DNA of 64,000 nucleotides from Chromatiales bacterium (GCA_028280505.1 JANQLO010000069.1:1-64000), one strand, 5' to 3'. Counted from the first letter of the stretch, positions 8,621-18,580 are shown. Translations and numbers: made by a program. The notes: generated by a model not told the origin, from the letters alone.

Positions 8621-9916
8621 ATGCTACTGCTCAGGCTTATCAGCCTATTGATTCTTGCTCCCTCGGCTTTATGTTCTCCATCGGATGTTACCTACATTGC
8701 CGATCCGGATTTTTATCCAAAAGTCATTGCGCAGCTGCAGGCCGGTGATCATGTGCGGTTTCCGCCAGGTGTCTACAGCCACGGTTTGCGGGTGCATGGG
8801 TTAGAAGGAACGCCGGATAAGCCTATCGTCATTGAAGGGCCCGGGCAGGGGCAGAGGGCGGTTTTCGTTGGTCGCCCCGGAAGAAATACGATAAGTATTA
8901 AGGATTCTCGCCATGTGGTCCTGAGAAATCTAGAGCTCGACGGCCGGGGGGCTTATGTCGACGGTGTTAAAGCGGAGGGGGACTCGCTTTATGCGCACCA
9001 TATTACATTGGAGAACTTGTTCATCCATCGCTTCGGCCGTCACCAGCAAATCGTAGGTATTTCAACAAAATGCCCTGCGTGGGGCTGGGTGGTGCGTGGC
9101 AATCGGCTGGTAGGTTTGGGGACCGGCATGTACTTTGGCGATTCTGACGGAGGCGATCCTTTCGTGGGCGGTTTGATCGAGGATAACGAGATCATCGACT
9201 CTATTGGATACAACTTGCAAATCAAGCATCAGAAAGAACGTCCGGTCGGACGCGGCTTGCCGTTAGAGCCGCAAATGACGGTCATCCGGCGAAACCTTTT
9301 TGTCAAGGATGCCAAGCTGCCCCTGAATTCCTCTGCGAGGCCGAATGTACTGGTCGGACATCATCCTCGGTCGGGGGCAGGCAATAAGGACATCTATGCG
9401 ATTTACGGCAATTTTTTCTTCCAGAACCGCAACGAAGCGCTGATCCAGGGAGAAGGGAATTTCGCCCTTTACAGCAACTTGTTTTTCAACAGCCATCGCA
9501 GTGGGTTTCCTGCGATTGCCATACAGCCGCACAACGACCTTCCACGCAAAGTCAGCGTCTTTCATAATACTGTCGTGTCTCCCGGCGCGGGCATCAGGGT
9601 ACTCGCCGGGTCAGGACAGGATCCGGATCAGCAACGCTTGGTGGGGAATGCTGTTTTCGCAGGGGCACCGATATACGGTGGCCGGTCGAGCCGGAATCTA
9701 GAGCGAAACCATGTTGACGCACGCGAGTTTTTGCAAAACGCCGTACCCGATTTGGGTTCGATTTCCCTGCGACCTGTGTCCGATGTCATGCGTACAAGTC
9801 CGACACCTATCGAACAGTTCTCCGTCTACCCGGAGTTCAACCGCGATTACGAGGGCAAGACACACGATGGCTCCACGTTGGGCGCCTATAGTATTCAAAG
9901 CGGCCACTTAAATTAG
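8621..9916 (+). CDS. Secreted right-handed parallel beta-helix protein (polysaccharide lyase-like)
   Basis: From the ATG at 8621 the product is 431 residues with a hydrophobic signal sequence (LLLRLISLLILAPSALCS). The mature part repeats the short beta/turn pattern of pectate-lyase-like beta-helices: NTISIKDSRHVVLRNLELDG, HHITLENLFIHR, GLIEDNEIID, FALYSNLFFNS, VSVFHNTVVS. Such proteins bind or cleave acidic polysaccharides. I see no residues that decide lyase activity over binding. An in-frame start at 8552 would add 23 polar residues before the signal peptide and is less likely. The gene is divergent from the asparagine-synthase-like gene, so the two may share a control region at 8409-8620. 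Confidence 0.7.
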   Translation: MLLLRLISLLILAPSALCSPSDVTYIADPDFYPKVIAQLQAGDHVRFPPGVYSHGLRVHGLEGTPDKPIVIEGPGQGQRAVFVGRPGRNTISIKDSRHVVLRNLELDGRGAYVDGVKAEGDSLYAHHITLENLFIHRFGRHQQIVGISTKCPAWGWVVRGNRLVGLGTGMYFGDSDGGDPFVGGLIEDNEIIDSIGYNLQIKHQKERPVGRGLPLEPQMTVIRRNLFVKDAKLPLNSSARPNVLVGHHPRSGAGNKDIYAIYGNFFFQNRNEALIQGEGNFALYSNLFFNSHRSGFPAIAIQPHNDLPRKVSVFHNTVVSPGAGIRVLAGSGQDPDQQRLVGNAVFAGAPIYGGRSSRNLERNHVDAREFLQNAVPDLGSISLRPVSDVMRTSPTPIEQFSVYPEFNRDYEGKTHDGSTLGAYSIQSGHLN

Positions 9917-9995
9917 CGTAAACGCTGACTCGGTTGCGTTCTTCTCAACGGTGTAGCGTCTCGGTCTTGCTTCAGAGCGGGTGGGATAACTTTCG

Positions 9996-12272
9996 ATGAA
10001 TGACGTTGTGCGCCGGGCGCTGCTCACCAAGTTGCTGTTTGTAACCGCAGCGCTTGTGCTCTATGGCTCATTGTTTCCTTTCGAGTTCGCGTGGCCATCA
10101 AATGCGCCGTTGAATCAGCTATTTAGCTTTTCCTTCGTCGACGGCCGTTCTCTTGGGGATACCGTCGGCAATATTGTTATATTTGTCCCCATTGGGTTTC
10201 TTGGCGCGGTACTTTTTGACGGAAGTGTCAGTTATTTCAAGCGCTTAGCCGGACTTTTTTTGGGTGGTCTGCTGCTTGCCGGTGTTGCACAGTTCCTGCA
10301 GTTATTCGTACCGTCGCGAGATCCCGCCTTTGCAGACATTGTCTGGAACATGGTTGGTCTGACGCTGGGAATTGCCGGCGTCAGAATGCTGTCTGCAAAC
10401 AAGTTCCTGGCATATTTTCCTTCAGGCCTGCCCTCTTTCCCCGTGGCTTTGGTCGTGTTGTGGGTGCTTGCGGAGTTCATCCCACTGATACCTTCTATCG
10501 ATTTCCAGCAATTCAAAGACAGTTTGAAGCACTTTTTTTTCGGCGGGGGGGTGTCGATTGGCCGTGTCTTGTTGTCCGGCGCATCTGTTTTGTTGCTCGC
10601 TGAATCGCTTGTCCAGGTTCTGGGCATGCGTAGAACACAGTTATGGTTGATACCGATATTGATTGTCGGTGTGTTTCTCAAAGTTATCGTTGTAGCGGTA
10701 TTGCTGGATGCCTCGATTACTTTGGGTTGGGTCGTCGGTGCGCTCGCGTGGTTGATCATGGTAAGGAGCCGGGTCAAAGACAGGTTGAGTTTGTCCGCGC
10801 TTTTTCTGTTGGCAGCGCTCATCATCGGGGCGCTCGAGCCGTTCCGGTTTTCTTCTGAGGCGGGCAGATTGCACCTACTGCCTTTTAGCAGTTTTCTCGA
10901 AGGCGCGATGCTTGCGAATACAAGGGAGCTACTAACCAAGCTTTTCCTGTTTTCCGGTCTGCTTTGGCTGGCTCAAGGCCGCGTTAAAGGCCTGACTTCG
11001 ATCACCGTAGGGCTAGCTTGTATCGTTTTTACATTGGAACTATCGCAAACATATGTTGAGGGCCGGACTGCCTCCGTTGACGATGCGCTGCTCGTATTAT
11101 TGGCTGGACTTATGGTCGCGCAATGGAATCGCTTAATAGGTAAAACGGATGGCGTTGATCAGGCGACAGTTGCTTTTTCTGCACACGATGCCGTCAGGGC
11201 GGAGCGGAGTCCGGGAGTTGCCATGCCATCTCAAACAATCGGTTTACGAGCAATCTATCTCGCCGGCACGCTGTTGGCCGCATTGTTGATCGGTGTGTCC
11301 ATACTGTTGATTCTGCGATTACCCGGGTTGCCTTACAACGTCCGGGAGCTGTTCTTGGAAGACGGGTTGTTTCACACCACCCTATTCGGATTGGCGCTGC
11401 TTTGGATCGGTATCGGGGGGTACTGGGCCGGGCACTTCGCCGCAAGGATTTCGTTACCGGTTCTTTTCTTGCCTTTGACCGGGCTTTTAGCGGGAACGGT
11501 CAGTTTGGCGTTGCTGAGTTCGTCAGTTACCAAGGAGAGTATCAGTGACATTGCGGGTTCCACCAACCTCTATTGGTTCGTTATGAACAAAGGGATTTGG
11601 GGGGAATGGGCCCAAGGTGTTTTTCCGTTTTTCGGATCGATGATCGTGAGTTTTTTTGAGCGTATTGTTAGGTATGCCGCGCTATACGGACCGCTTGTCG
11701 GTATGCTCGGTTTCATCGTTGCGCTCCGACTCAGGTTTTCCGGCAGATCACGCACTGACGTTGGAGGTCATTGGGCCTTGTCAGCGACTATGGGTCTTTT
11801 GGTCTGGCTTGTTTTTTGTAAGGTGATCGCGTTCGACTGGTCTTCAACCGACAATCTCAATGAGCTCGTGGCGCCGCCCGGTACCTTCGGGCTGGGAGGA
11901 GGGGGATATCTTTATCTGTTGGTGCTGCTCCTGGCAGTCAACGCGACACTGTTAGCGGTATTGGGGCGTGGGTTTGGCGGATTAGTGTTTTCTTTGGCCT
12001 TCACCGTTCTTGCGATTCCGCTGGGTTGGTTGTTGTTGCAGCAAGGTCTGCATCCTGCCGTGGAGAAGTACGGCATGATATTTTCCGGGGTACAGTTTCT
12101 GTTGGGGCCAGATCGCCGGTCCATATTGGCCGATGACGAATTGTTTCTGCGCTGGGCTTTTGTCTATCTCGCGGGTCTCGCTGCCATAGCGGTCGGCTTA
12201 TGGCTGGGTAAAGGGCTGCTCGGTGGTGAGGGCCGGGGGCATCGGGCCTCCCGTGTCGGCAGATCTGCCTGA
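9996..12272 (+). CDS. Large VanZ-family membrane protein
   Basis: The 758-residue protein is very hydrophobic, with perhaps 16-18 membrane spans. It contains two regions with VanZ character: near the N-terminus YGSLFPFEFAW followed by GDTVGNIVIFVPIGFLG, and around residues 270-360 LEPFRF followed by FLEGAMLANTRELLTKLFLF and TLELSQTYVEGR. This suggests an internal duplication plus an extra C-terminal membrane domain. VanZ-type proteins occur in teicoplanin resistance and, in Gram-negatives, in exopolysaccharide and exosortase regions; biochemical function is unknown. Its position after the beta-helix protein suggests a surface-polysaccharide role. No exosortase gene is in the window. Confidence 0.72.
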   Translation: MNDVVRRALLTKLLFVTAALVLYGSLFPFEFAWPSNAPLNQLFSFSFVDGRSLGDTVGNIVIFVPIGFLGAVLFDGSVSYFKRLAGLFLGGLLLAGVAQFLQLFVPSRDPAFADIVWNMVGLTLGIAGVRMLSANKFLAYFPSGLPSFPVALVVLWVLAEFIPLIPSIDFQQFKDSLKHFFFGGGVSIGRVLLSGASVLLLAESLVQVLGMRRTQLWLIPILIVGVFLKVIVVAVLLDASITLGWVVGALAWLIMVRSRVKDRLSLSALFLLAALIIGALEPFRFSSEAGRLHLLPFSSFLEGAMLANTRELLTKLFLFSGLLWLAQGRVKGLTSITVGLACIVFTLELSQTYVEGRTASVDDALLVLLAGLMVAQWNRLIGKTDGVDQATVAFSAHDAVRAERSPGVAMPSQTIGLRAIYLAGTLLAALLIGVSILLILRLPGLPYNVRELFLEDGLFHTTLFGLALLWIGIGGYWAGHFAARISLPVLFLPLTGLLAGTVSLALLSSSVTKESISDIAGSTNLYWFVMNKGIWGEWAQGVFPFFGSMIVSFFERIVRYAALYGPLVGMLGFIVALRLRFSGRSRTDVGGHWALSATMGLLVWLVFCKVIAFDWSSTDNLNELVAPPGTFGLGGGGYLYLLVLLLAVNATLLAVLGRGFGGLVFSLAFTVLAIPLGWLLLQQGLHPAVEKYGMIFSGVQFLLGPDRRSILADDELFLRWAFVYLAGLAAIAVGLWLGKGLLGGEGRGHRASRVGRSA

Positions 12273-12431
12273 TCTCGCCGTTCTCCCGGCTCGACGACTT
12301 TCAAGCCCGACCCCGCGATTGATTGCCCGAGCGAGGTATTGTGCTATCTCTGCCGGATCAAGACCGGTTTGGGGTCTATTGTGCTTGGCCGGTTTCGTGA
12401 AACTGTTTATAGTCTCAAATCCAACTTACCC

Positions 12432-12625
12432 TTGCCGGGAGAGATCGGGCACAACCCGACGCCGAAGGCGCAAATTCCGCCCGGAATCGCTCAGGCAAAA
12501 GGACCGCGGGGGTGGAGCCGATAGAGCCGGCTCCGAGTTGGCTCTGGAGAGCGGTGTCGTATCGATACCCACCGACGGGGCAGGGGGCGCGAAGCGCTTT
12601 CAAACTCTCAGGTTTCCGGACAGAG
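12432..12625 (+). promoter_or_regulatory. Tandem glycine riboswitch upstream of gcvT
   Basis: Two consecutive glycine-aptamer signatures are present. Aptamer 1 (about 12434-12512) has GGGAGAG, the CCGAAGG-GC-AAA core and CTCAGGCAAAAGGACCG. Aptamer 2 (about 12541-12625) has CTGGAGAG, the conserved internal core and ACTCTCAGGTTTCCGGACAGAG. The P1 helix of aptamer 2 can form between 12542-12546 and 12621-12625. This is the known glycine sensor of gcv operons, usually activating expression when glycine is abundant. Confidence 0.95.
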
Positions 12626-12675
12626 GGGCGGTATGGTCGAGACCTTGATCGTGACCATACCGCCCCTTTGTTTTT
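12625..12675 (+). terminator. Intrinsic terminator forming the riboswitch expression platform
   Basis: A perfect 14-bp stem (12625-12638 with 12653-12666) with a 14-nt loop is followed by TTTGTTTTT. Its 5' arm begins at the last base of the aptamer 2 P1 helix, and the gcvT Shine-Dalgarno GGAG starts right after the T run. The glycine riboswitch therefore probably acts by transcription attenuation. The antiterminator pairing was not resolved by eye. Confidence 0.92.
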
Positions 12676-12685
12676 GGAGTATGCG

Positions 12686-13777
12686 ATGGATAAAAAGACG
12701 ATTTTGAACACGACCCATCGCGAAATGGGCGCCCGTATGGTGCCGTTTGGCGGCTGGGACATGCCGGTACACTATGGTTCACAGATCGAGGAGCACCATG
12801 CCGTGCGGCGTGACGCAGGCATGTTCGATGTTTCTCACATGACCGTCGTGGATCTGCGCGGTGCGGGGGTGCGCTCTTTTCTGCGCCACTTGCTGGCGAA
12901 CGATGTCAACAAGCTCGGCACACCGGGTAAAGCATTATATAGCTGCATGTTGCGTGATGATGGCGGCGTTATCGATGATCTTATCGTCTATTTTCTTGAC
13001 GAAAGCTGGTTTCGCATGGTCGTTAATGCGGCGACAACAGAGAAGGATTTGGCTTGGATCGAACAGCAGGCGGGGGATTTCGACGTAGCGGTTTCGCCGC
13101 GTTTCGATCTCGGGATGGTCGCGGTGCAGGGGCCGGTTGCGCGGGCGAAGGCCAAGGCGCTGCTACCTGATGCATTGCGGGAGCCCGCGATGGCCTTGAA
13201 ACCGTTCAGCGCAGCTTACGCGGGGGATTGGTTCGTCGGCCGCACCGGCTACACTGGCGAAGATGGTTTCGAGGTGATGCTGCCGGAGGTCGAAGCGCCC
13301 GAGTTTTGGCGTGCTCTGGCCGCCGCCGGGGTGAGACCTTGTGGCCTGGGTGCTCGCGATACCCTGCGTCTAGAAGCCGGTATGAACCTTTACGGTACCG
13401 ACATGGATGAATCGCAGTCGCCGCTCGGTTCGGGATTGACCTGGACGGTTGCGTTCGAACCGACGGACCGTGATTTCATCGGTCGTTCTGCGCTTGAAAA
13501 GCAGCGCTCAGCGGGTAGTCTTCCAAAATTCGTAGCGCTGTTGCTGGACGGTAAAGGTGTGTTGCGCGGCCATCAAAAGTTGTATGACGGTGAACGTGAG
13601 GCCGGTGAAATCACCTCTGGTGGTTTTTCGCCGACATTGGAACGGTCGATCGCGCTGGCGAGGGTTGCAGCGGATGCCGGAGACGTCTTGACTGTCGATA
13701 TTCGTGGGCGACGCTTGTCCGTACGTCGGGTCAAAGCGCCGTTCGTGCGTAATGGCAAGCCACTGATTGAGTTGTAA
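12686..13777 (+). CDS. gcvT: Glycine cleavage system T protein (aminomethyltransferase)
   Basis: The 363-residue protein transfers the methylene group from aminomethyl-lipoyl-H protein to tetrahydrofolate, releasing ammonia. It shows family features [17 protein letters not shown] at the N-terminus, the folate-domain segment [12 protein letters not shown] and the C-terminal [17 protein letters not shown]. The ATG at 12686 is chosen because it follows GGAG with a seven-base spacer; the open frame extends upstream through the riboswitch but that part is RNA. It is first in the gcvT-H-PA-tpx-PB cluster. Confidence 0.97.
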   Translation: MDKKTILNTTHREMGARMVPFGGWDMPVHYGSQIEEHHAVRRDAGMFDVSHMTVVDLRGAGVRSFLRHLLANDVNKLGTPGKALYSCMLRDDGGVIDDLIVYFLDESWFRMVVNAATTEKDLAWIEQQAGDFDVAVSPRFDLGMVAVQGPVARAKAKALLPDALREPAMALKPFSAAYAGDWFVGRTGYTGEDGFEVMLPEVEAPEFWRALAAAGVRPCGLGARDTLRLEAGMNLYGTDMDESQSPLGSGLTWTVAFEPTDRDFIGRSALEKQRSAGSLPKFVALLLDGKGVLRGHQKLYDGEREAGEITSGGFSPTLERSIALARVAADAGDVLTVDIRGRRLSVRRVKAPFVRNGKPLIEL

Positions 13778-13847
13778 CGATGCTTCAAATGGCGAAACGG
13801 ATCGCCTGCTTTTGGAGCGCGAAGCGTATGTCCGAGAGGAAAGACTG

Positions 13848-14246
13848 ATGAGCAACGATGTGCCAAGTGAACTGAAATACACCAAATCGCACGAATGGGT
13901 ACGTGCCGACGATGACGGCATAGCGACTGTGGGGATTACTGATCATGCCCAGGAGTTGTTGGGCGATTTGGTGTTCGTCGAATTGCCCGAGGTCGGGGCC
14001 GAGCTCGGCGCTGGTGCCGAGTGTGCCGTGGTCGAGTCGGTTAAGGCCGCGTCCGATGTCTATAGCCCGGTGACCGGAGAGGTGATTGAGGCCAACGAGT
14101 TGCTCGCCGATTCACCCGAGACGATCAACCAAGATGCCTATGAAGAGGGTTGGATTTATCGTATCCGCCTCAGCGATCCGTCTGAACTCGATGCCTTGAT
14201 GGACGCCGACGCCTACGCCGAGCACGCCGAGTCCGAAGAACATTGA
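13848..14246 (+). CDS. gcvH: Glycine cleavage system H protein
   Basis: The 132-residue lipoyl carrier shuttles the aminomethyl group between the P, T and L proteins. The lipoylation site is Lys66 in [17 protein letters not shown]. The start at 13848 follows GAGAGGAAAG and gives the standard N-terminus ([14 protein letters not shown]). It lies 70 bases after gcvT in the same operon. No lipoamide dehydrogenase (L protein) gene is in the window. Confidence 0.97.
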   Translation: MSNDVPSELKYTKSHEWVRADDDGIATVGITDHAQELLGDLVFVELPEVGAELGAGAECAVVESVKAASDVYSPVTGEVIEANELLADSPETINQDAYEEGWIYRIRLSDPSELDALMDADAYAEHAESEEH

Positions 14247-14308
14247 CACCCCGGGGAAGGAAGCGTTGACAGCTGACGCTTGCCCCGTGCCGACCAGCAG
14301 AGCCACTC

Positions 14309-15709
14309 ATGCCATTCATCCCGCATACCGAAGACGATGTCCGCCACATGCTTTCCGCGATTGGAGTCGAGCGGATCGACGATTTGTTCGACGAGATCCC
14401 GCCCGAGCTGCGTGCAGGCGAGTTGCAATCGGTGCCGGAAGGTATGTCCGAAATGGAGGTCACCGGTTTGATGCACATGCGGGCTCGTGAAGACGGTCAA
14501 CCGCTGTGCTTCGTCGGCGCCGGCGCCTACGAGCACCATATCCCTGCGGCGGTATGGCAGATCACAACCCGCGGCGAGTATTACAGCGCCTATACCCCCT
14601 ATCAGGCCGAGGCGAGTCAGGGTACTTTGCAGTTGCTGTACGAATATCAGTCGATGATGACCGCTTTGATGGCGATGGATGTGTCCAATGCCTCGTTGTA
14701 CGACGGTGCCTCGGGTCTGGCCGAGGCGGTGTTGATGGCGGTGCGGGCGAATCGCAAATCCAAGTCGCGTCGCATTCTAATGCCCCGCACACTGCATCCC
14801 GCGTACCGCAAAACGGTGCGCACCATCGTCCGCAACCAGGGTATCGAGTTGGTCGAACTGCCGTTCGATCTGCGAACCGGAAAGACAGACCCGAATGCGC
14901 TGCAGGCGCACGCCGGCGAAGACTTCGCTGCGCTTGCGATACCCCAGCCGAACTTTTTTGGCGTGCTCGACGATGTGGACGCCCTGACCGATTTTGCCCA
15001 TGCCAACGGCATGCTCGCGATCGCGGTAGTCAACCCTTTGGCGATGGCGGTGCTGAAGCCGCCGGGCGAATGGGGTGATGCCGGTGCCGATATCGCCTGT
15101 GGCGAGGGACAGCCGCTGGGTGCCCCGCTGGCATCGGGCGGCCCTTATTTCGGCTTCATGTGTTGCAAGCAGGCCATGGTGCGCCAGATGCCGGGGCGTA
15201 TCATCGGCAAGACGGTCGATCTCGACGGCAAGACCGGTTACGCATTGACTCTGCAGGCGCGTGAACAACATATCCGTCGTTCCAAGGCGACCTCGAATAT
15301 CTGCACCAATCAGGGGTTGCTGGTCACCGCCGCGACCATCCACATGGCCTTGCTTGGCGGGGAAGGGTTGGCACGCGTCGCGGCGGCCTGCCATGCGAAT
15401 ACCACGACTCTGATCGAGCGCCTGACCGAAATCCAAGGTGTCGAGCGCGGCTTCGACAGCCCGGTGTTTCACGAGACGGTATTGAAACTGGCCGCGCCGG
15501 CTGCAGATATCCTGCGATCCTTGGCGGCCCACAATGTACTCGGTGGCTATCGCTTGTCCGACGATTACCCGGAGCTGGGCGATGCGATTCTGGTTTGTGC
15601 GACCGAACTGCGCAATGCCGTGGACATTAACGAATATGCCACCAAACTGGCCCGAATCATGGCGACCTGCGCCCAGGTCGAGTGCCCGGTGGAGCCCAAA
15701 TTCAACTGA
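14309..15709 (+). CDS. gcvPA: Glycine dehydrogenase (decarboxylating) subunit 1
   Basis: The 466-residue protein is the N-terminal-half-type subunit of the split P protein, which decarboxylates glycine with PLP bound in the heterotetramer. Typical segments are [38 protein letters not shown] and [19 protein letters not shown]. The split PA/PB form is found in many deep gammaproteobacteria instead of a single gcvP. It lies in the riboswitch-controlled operon. Confidence 0.96.
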   Translation: MPFIPHTEDDVRHMLSAIGVERIDDLFDEIPPELRAGELQSVPEGMSEMEVTGLMHMRAREDGQPLCFVGAGAYEHHIPAAVWQITTRGEYYSAYTPYQAEASQGTLQLLYEYQSMMTALMAMDVSNASLYDGASGLAEAVLMAVRANRKSKSRRILMPRTLHPAYRKTVRTIVRNQGIELVELPFDLRTGKTDPNALQAHAGEDFAALAIPQPNFFGVLDDVDALTDFAHANGMLAIAVVNPLAMAVLKPPGEWGDAGADIACGEGQPLGAPLASGGPYFGFMCCKQAMVRQMPGRIIGKTVDLDGKTGYALTLQAREQHIRRSKATSNICTNQGLLVTAATIHMALLGGEGLARVAAACHANTTTLIERLTEIQGVERGFDSPVFHETVLKLAAPAADILRSLAAHNVLGGYRLSDDYPELGDAILVCATELRNAVDINEYATKLARIMATCAQVECPVEPKFN

Positions 15710-15765
15710 GCCGGGGATGCCGGCGGTCGTTTTAACGACGACAAACACCCAACAGGAGAACGACG

Positions 15766-16266
15766 ATGGCACAGGTAACCCTGCATGGAACCCCGATCAA
15801 CACCAATGGTGACCTGCCGGCGGTCGGCAGCGTGGCGCCGGATTTTCGTTTGGTAGACGCCGAACTCAATGACCTTACCCTGGCCGATTTCGCCGGCAAG
15901 AAGAAGCTGATCAGCATCGTGCCCAGCCTCGATACCCCGACCTGCGCGACCTCGACCAAGGTATTCAACGAGCGTCTCGGCGGGCGTGACGACGTGGTTG
16001 TGTTGGTGGTTTCGGCCGATCTGCCGTTCGCGCAGGGTCGTTTCTGCCAGGCGGAAGGGACCGCCGATGTGAAAACGCTGTCGATGATGCGTTCGCGTAA
16101 CTTCGCCAAGGATTACGGCATGTTGATTGAGGACGGCCCGTTGGCCGGGATCACTGCGCGTGCCGCTGTGGTGTTGGATGCCGACAACAAAGTGGTGCAT
16201 GCCGAGCTGGTTGGCGAGATCGGCGATGAGCCGAATTACGATGCGGCGATCGACGCCCTCGGTTGA
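15766..16266 (+). CDS. tpx: Thiol peroxidase (atypical 2-Cys peroxiredoxin)
   Basis: The 166-residue protein reduces hydrogen and alkyl peroxides with thioredoxin. The peroxidatic Cys60 lies in PSLDTPTCATST and the resolving Cys94 in GRFCQAEG, the Tpx spacing. A good Shine-Dalgarno (AGGAG) precedes the ATG. Oddly, it is inserted between the two P-protein genes of the glycine cleavage operon, so glycine-responsive transcription probably covers it. Tpx in E. coli is periplasmic or cytoplasmic; no signal peptide is seen here. Confidence 0.96.
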   Translation: MAQVTLHGTPINTNGDLPAVGSVAPDFRLVDAELNDLTLADFAGKKKLISIVPSLDTPTCATSTKVFNERLGGRDDVVVLVVSADLPFAQGRFCQAEGTADVKTLSMMRSRNFAKDYGMLIEDGPLAGITARAAVVLDADNKVVHAELVGEIGDEPNYDAAIDALG

Positions 16267-16313
16267 GACCTTTTGCCCGCGAGGCACACAGTGACGAGAA
16301 CGAAAGCTGAATC

Positions 16314-17765
16314 ATGTTGATATTCGAACAGTCTCGCGGCGGCCGCCGCGCCTTCGCTCAGGCACCTGCACAAAAAGCCGAGCTCAGCGGTATCCCCGAA
16401 ACGATGCAGCGGAAGCAGCCACCGGCTTTGCCTGAAGTGTCGGAGATGCAGACGGTGCGTCATTACACCCGGCTGTCACAAAAAAACTTTTCGATCGACA
16501 CCGAGTTCTATCCGCTGGGTTCCTGCACCATGAAGTACAACCCGCGGGCCTGTAATGCGTTGGCGATGTTGCCGGCGATCCTCGGCCGGCATCCGCATGC
16601 GCCGGATTCGCACAGCCAGGGTTTTCTGGCCTGTATGTACGAGCTGCAGGAGATGCTCAAGGATGTCACCGGCATGCGGCAGGTGTCGCTGGTACCGGCC
16701 GCCGGCGCCCAGGGCGAGTTTGCCGGGGTCGCGATGATCCGGGCCTATCACGAGTCGCGAAGCGATGACGCCCGGACCGAGATCATCGTGCCGGATGCGG
16801 CCCACGGTACCAATCCGGCTACTGCGGTGATGTGTGGCTACAAGGTGCGCGAAATCCCGACCCTGGACGACGGTGATGTCGATGTCGAGGCGCTTAAGCA
16901 TGTGTTGGGTCCGCAAACCGCGGGCATCATGCTGACCAACCCGTCGACCGTCGGCGTGTTCGAGCGACGCATCACCGAAATTGCCGCATTGGTCCACGAA
17001 GCTGGTGGCCTTCTGTACTACGACGGCGCCAATCTGAATGCCATCCTCGGCAAGGTGCGGCCGGGTGACATGGGTTTCGATGTCATTCACATGAATCTGC
17101 ACAAGACCTTCTCGACGCCGCACGGTGGCGGTGGGCCGGGAGCGGGTCCGGTCGGCGTCAGCGAACGTTTGGTGCCATTCCTGCCGGTACCCATGGTTGG
17201 GTTCGACGGACACGATTATCACTGGCTGACCGAAAAAGAGTGTCCGCAGACTATCGGCAAATTGTCGGCTTTCGCCGGCAATGCCGGTGTGCTGATCCGT
17301 GCCTACGTCTATGCGCGCCTACTTGGTCGGGAAGGCATGGTGAGGGTGTCGGAGTACGCCACGCTCAATGCAAACTATCTGGCAAAACGCCTGAGCGATG
17401 AGGGTTTCGCCTTGGCCTATCCGGCGCGGCGAGCAACCCATGAATTCATCGTCACGCTGAAGAAGCAGGCCAAAGAGCTGGAGGTGACCGCAATGGATTT
17501 CGCCAAGCGCTTGCTTGATTACGGCTATCATGCGCCGACCACCTATTTCCCGCTGCTGGTGCCGGAATGTTTTCTGATCGAACCAACCGAATCGGAGGCG
17601 CTGCACGAGCTGGACGGTTTCGTCGATGCCATGGCGCAGATCCAGGCCGAGGCGGAGGATTCACCTGATCGGGTCAAGACTGCCCCGCACAGCCTGCCGG
17701 TGAGGCGGCTCGATGACGTGCGCGCGGCGCGCGAATTGGATCTGCGCTGGCAGGCCGGCGACTAA
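16314..17765 (+). CDS. gcvPB: Glycine dehydrogenase (decarboxylating) subunit 2
   Basis: The 483-residue partner of GcvPA carries the PLP-binding lysine in [20 protein letters not shown] (about Lys264). Other signatures are [13 protein letters not shown] and [18 protein letters not shown]. Together with GcvPA, T and H it oxidises glycine to CO2, ammonia and methylene-THF. It ends the gcv cluster; dgkA follows after 82 bases. Confidence 0.96.
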   Translation: MLIFEQSRGGRRAFAQAPAQKAELSGIPETMQRKQPPALPEVSEMQTVRHYTRLSQKNFSIDTEFYPLGSCTMKYNPRACNALAMLPAILGRHPHAPDSHSQGFLACMYELQEMLKDVTGMRQVSLVPAAGAQGEFAGVAMIRAYHESRSDDARTEIIVPDAAHGTNPATAVMCGYKVREIPTLDDGDVDVEALKHVLGPQTAGIMLTNPSTVGVFERRITEIAALVHEAGGLLYYDGANLNAILGKVRPGDMGFDVIHMNLHKTFSTPHGGGGPGAGPVGVSERLVPFLPVPMVGFDGHDYHWLTEKECPQTIGKLSAFAGNAGVLIRAYVYARLLGREGMVRVSEYATLNANYLAKRLSDEGFALAYPARRATHEFIVTLKKQAKELEVTAMDFAKRLLDYGYHAPTTYFPLLVPECFLIEPTESEALHELDGFVDAMAQIQAEAEDSPDRVKTAPHSLPVRRLDDVRAARELDLRWQAGD

Positions 17766-17847
17766 GACATTCTTTTATCGAGTCGTCGCGATTCGCGGCG
17801 GCCAATGCCACAATCACGCCCTCCATTTCGAGAGCCGATCGCAGTCG

Positions 17848-18222
17848 ATGTCCGAATTCAACGAAACCGGCGGCCTGACCCGTATCATCAAGGCCTTCGG
17901 CTACTCGCTTCAGGGTTTTCGTGCCTGCTACCAATACGAGGCAGCGTTTCGCCAGGAGGTCTGGGCGGGCTTGATCGTTATTCCCTTGGGCTTCTGGCTC
18001 GGGGAAGGCGGGATCGAAAAGGCCTTGCTGGTCGGTAGCTGGATATTGGTGATGATCGTCGAATTGCTCAATTCGGCGGTCGAGGCGGCGATCGACCGCT
18101 TCGGGCCCGAGCATCACAAACTCTCGGGGAGAGCCAAAGACATCGGGTCGGCCGCGGTGTTTCTGTCGATCAGTCTTGCGGCCTTGGTTTGGGCGCTGAT
18201 CCTGGTGCCGGGCTTGGCTTGA
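17848..18222 (+). CDS. dgkA: Diacylglycerol kinase
   Basis: The 124-residue inner-membrane enzyme phosphorylates diacylglycerol to phosphatidic acid, recycling lipid left by membrane-derived oligosaccharide synthesis. It has the short N-terminal amphipathic region, three predicted membrane helices and the signature ELLNSAVEAAIDR with its catalytic Glu. The ATG at 17848 gives the usual family length, and upstream in-frame codons are GC-rich without family similarity. Confidence 0.95.
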   Translation: MSEFNETGGLTRIIKAFGYSLQGFRACYQYEAAFRQEVWAGLIVIPLGFWLGEGGIEKALLVGSWILVMIVELLNSAVEAAIDRFGPEHHKLSGRAKDIGSAAVFLSISLAALVWALILVPGLA

Positions 18223-18256
18223 TCCCGCCACGATCAGGCGGTGAGGCCGGGATCAT
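18223..18256. terminator. Possible bidirectional terminator between convergent genes
   Basis: An inverted repeat with outer arms TGATCCCG and GGGATCA encloses a smaller GCC/GGC hairpin and lies between the 3' ends of dgkA and the SoxK-like gene. No good T run follows on either strand, so this is tentative. Confidence 0.4.
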
Positions 18257-18262
18257 GGCATG

Positions 18263-18580
18263 TCAATCGTATAGGTATGCCGGGTTGCCGACGCCCATTT
18301 GACCCATCGCCTGCGCTTTGCCGAGTTTACCCTGGGCTTCGGCCTTCTTCGCCCATCCCAGTGCGGTATCGTAGTCGCCCGCAGCCGCGGCCCGTTTGGC
18401 CTTATCGATGAGTTTGCCGGTATCGCGCCATTCACCGCCGACTGCGGCGGCGGTCTGTTGAGCGGCGGTCGCTGCGGCTATGGCGATTTCGGCTGCGGCT
18501 TTTGACGATGGGTCTGCCGCCGCATCGGTGCCGAACCACAATAAACCGCATGCCGCCGCGAGCAGGAATCTACTGACCAA
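18263..18580 (-). CDS. SoxXA-binding protein (SoxK-like), exported
   Basis: The mature part is a small alanine-rich helical protein with GGEWRDTGKLIDKAKRAA followed by AAGDYDTALGWAKKAEAQGKLG, the pattern of SoxK-type proteins. These bind the SoxXA cytochromes that start periplasmic thiosulfate oxidation. A hydrophobic export segment (LLAAACGLLWFG) may be a signal peptide or lipobox. A TTG at 18580 follows a GGAGGG Shine-Dalgarno and starts just before it. An ATG at 18658 would put 26 polar residues in front. No soxXYZAB genes are in the window, so its partner must be elsewhere. Confidence 0.65.
   Translation of the reverse strand: MVSRFLLAAACGLLWFGTDAAADPSSKAAAEIAIAAATAAQQTAAAVGGEWRDTGKLIDKAKRAAAAGDYDTALGWAKKAEAQGKLGKAQAMGQMGVGNPAYLYD

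Noticed and set aside
12512-12685. N-terminal extension of gcvT
   Set aside because: This segment is the second glycine aptamer and its terminator; translation begins at 12686.
14777-15772. Minus-strand frame of 331 codons opposite gcvPA
   Set aside because: Antisense shadow with no domain; gcvPA is unambiguous.
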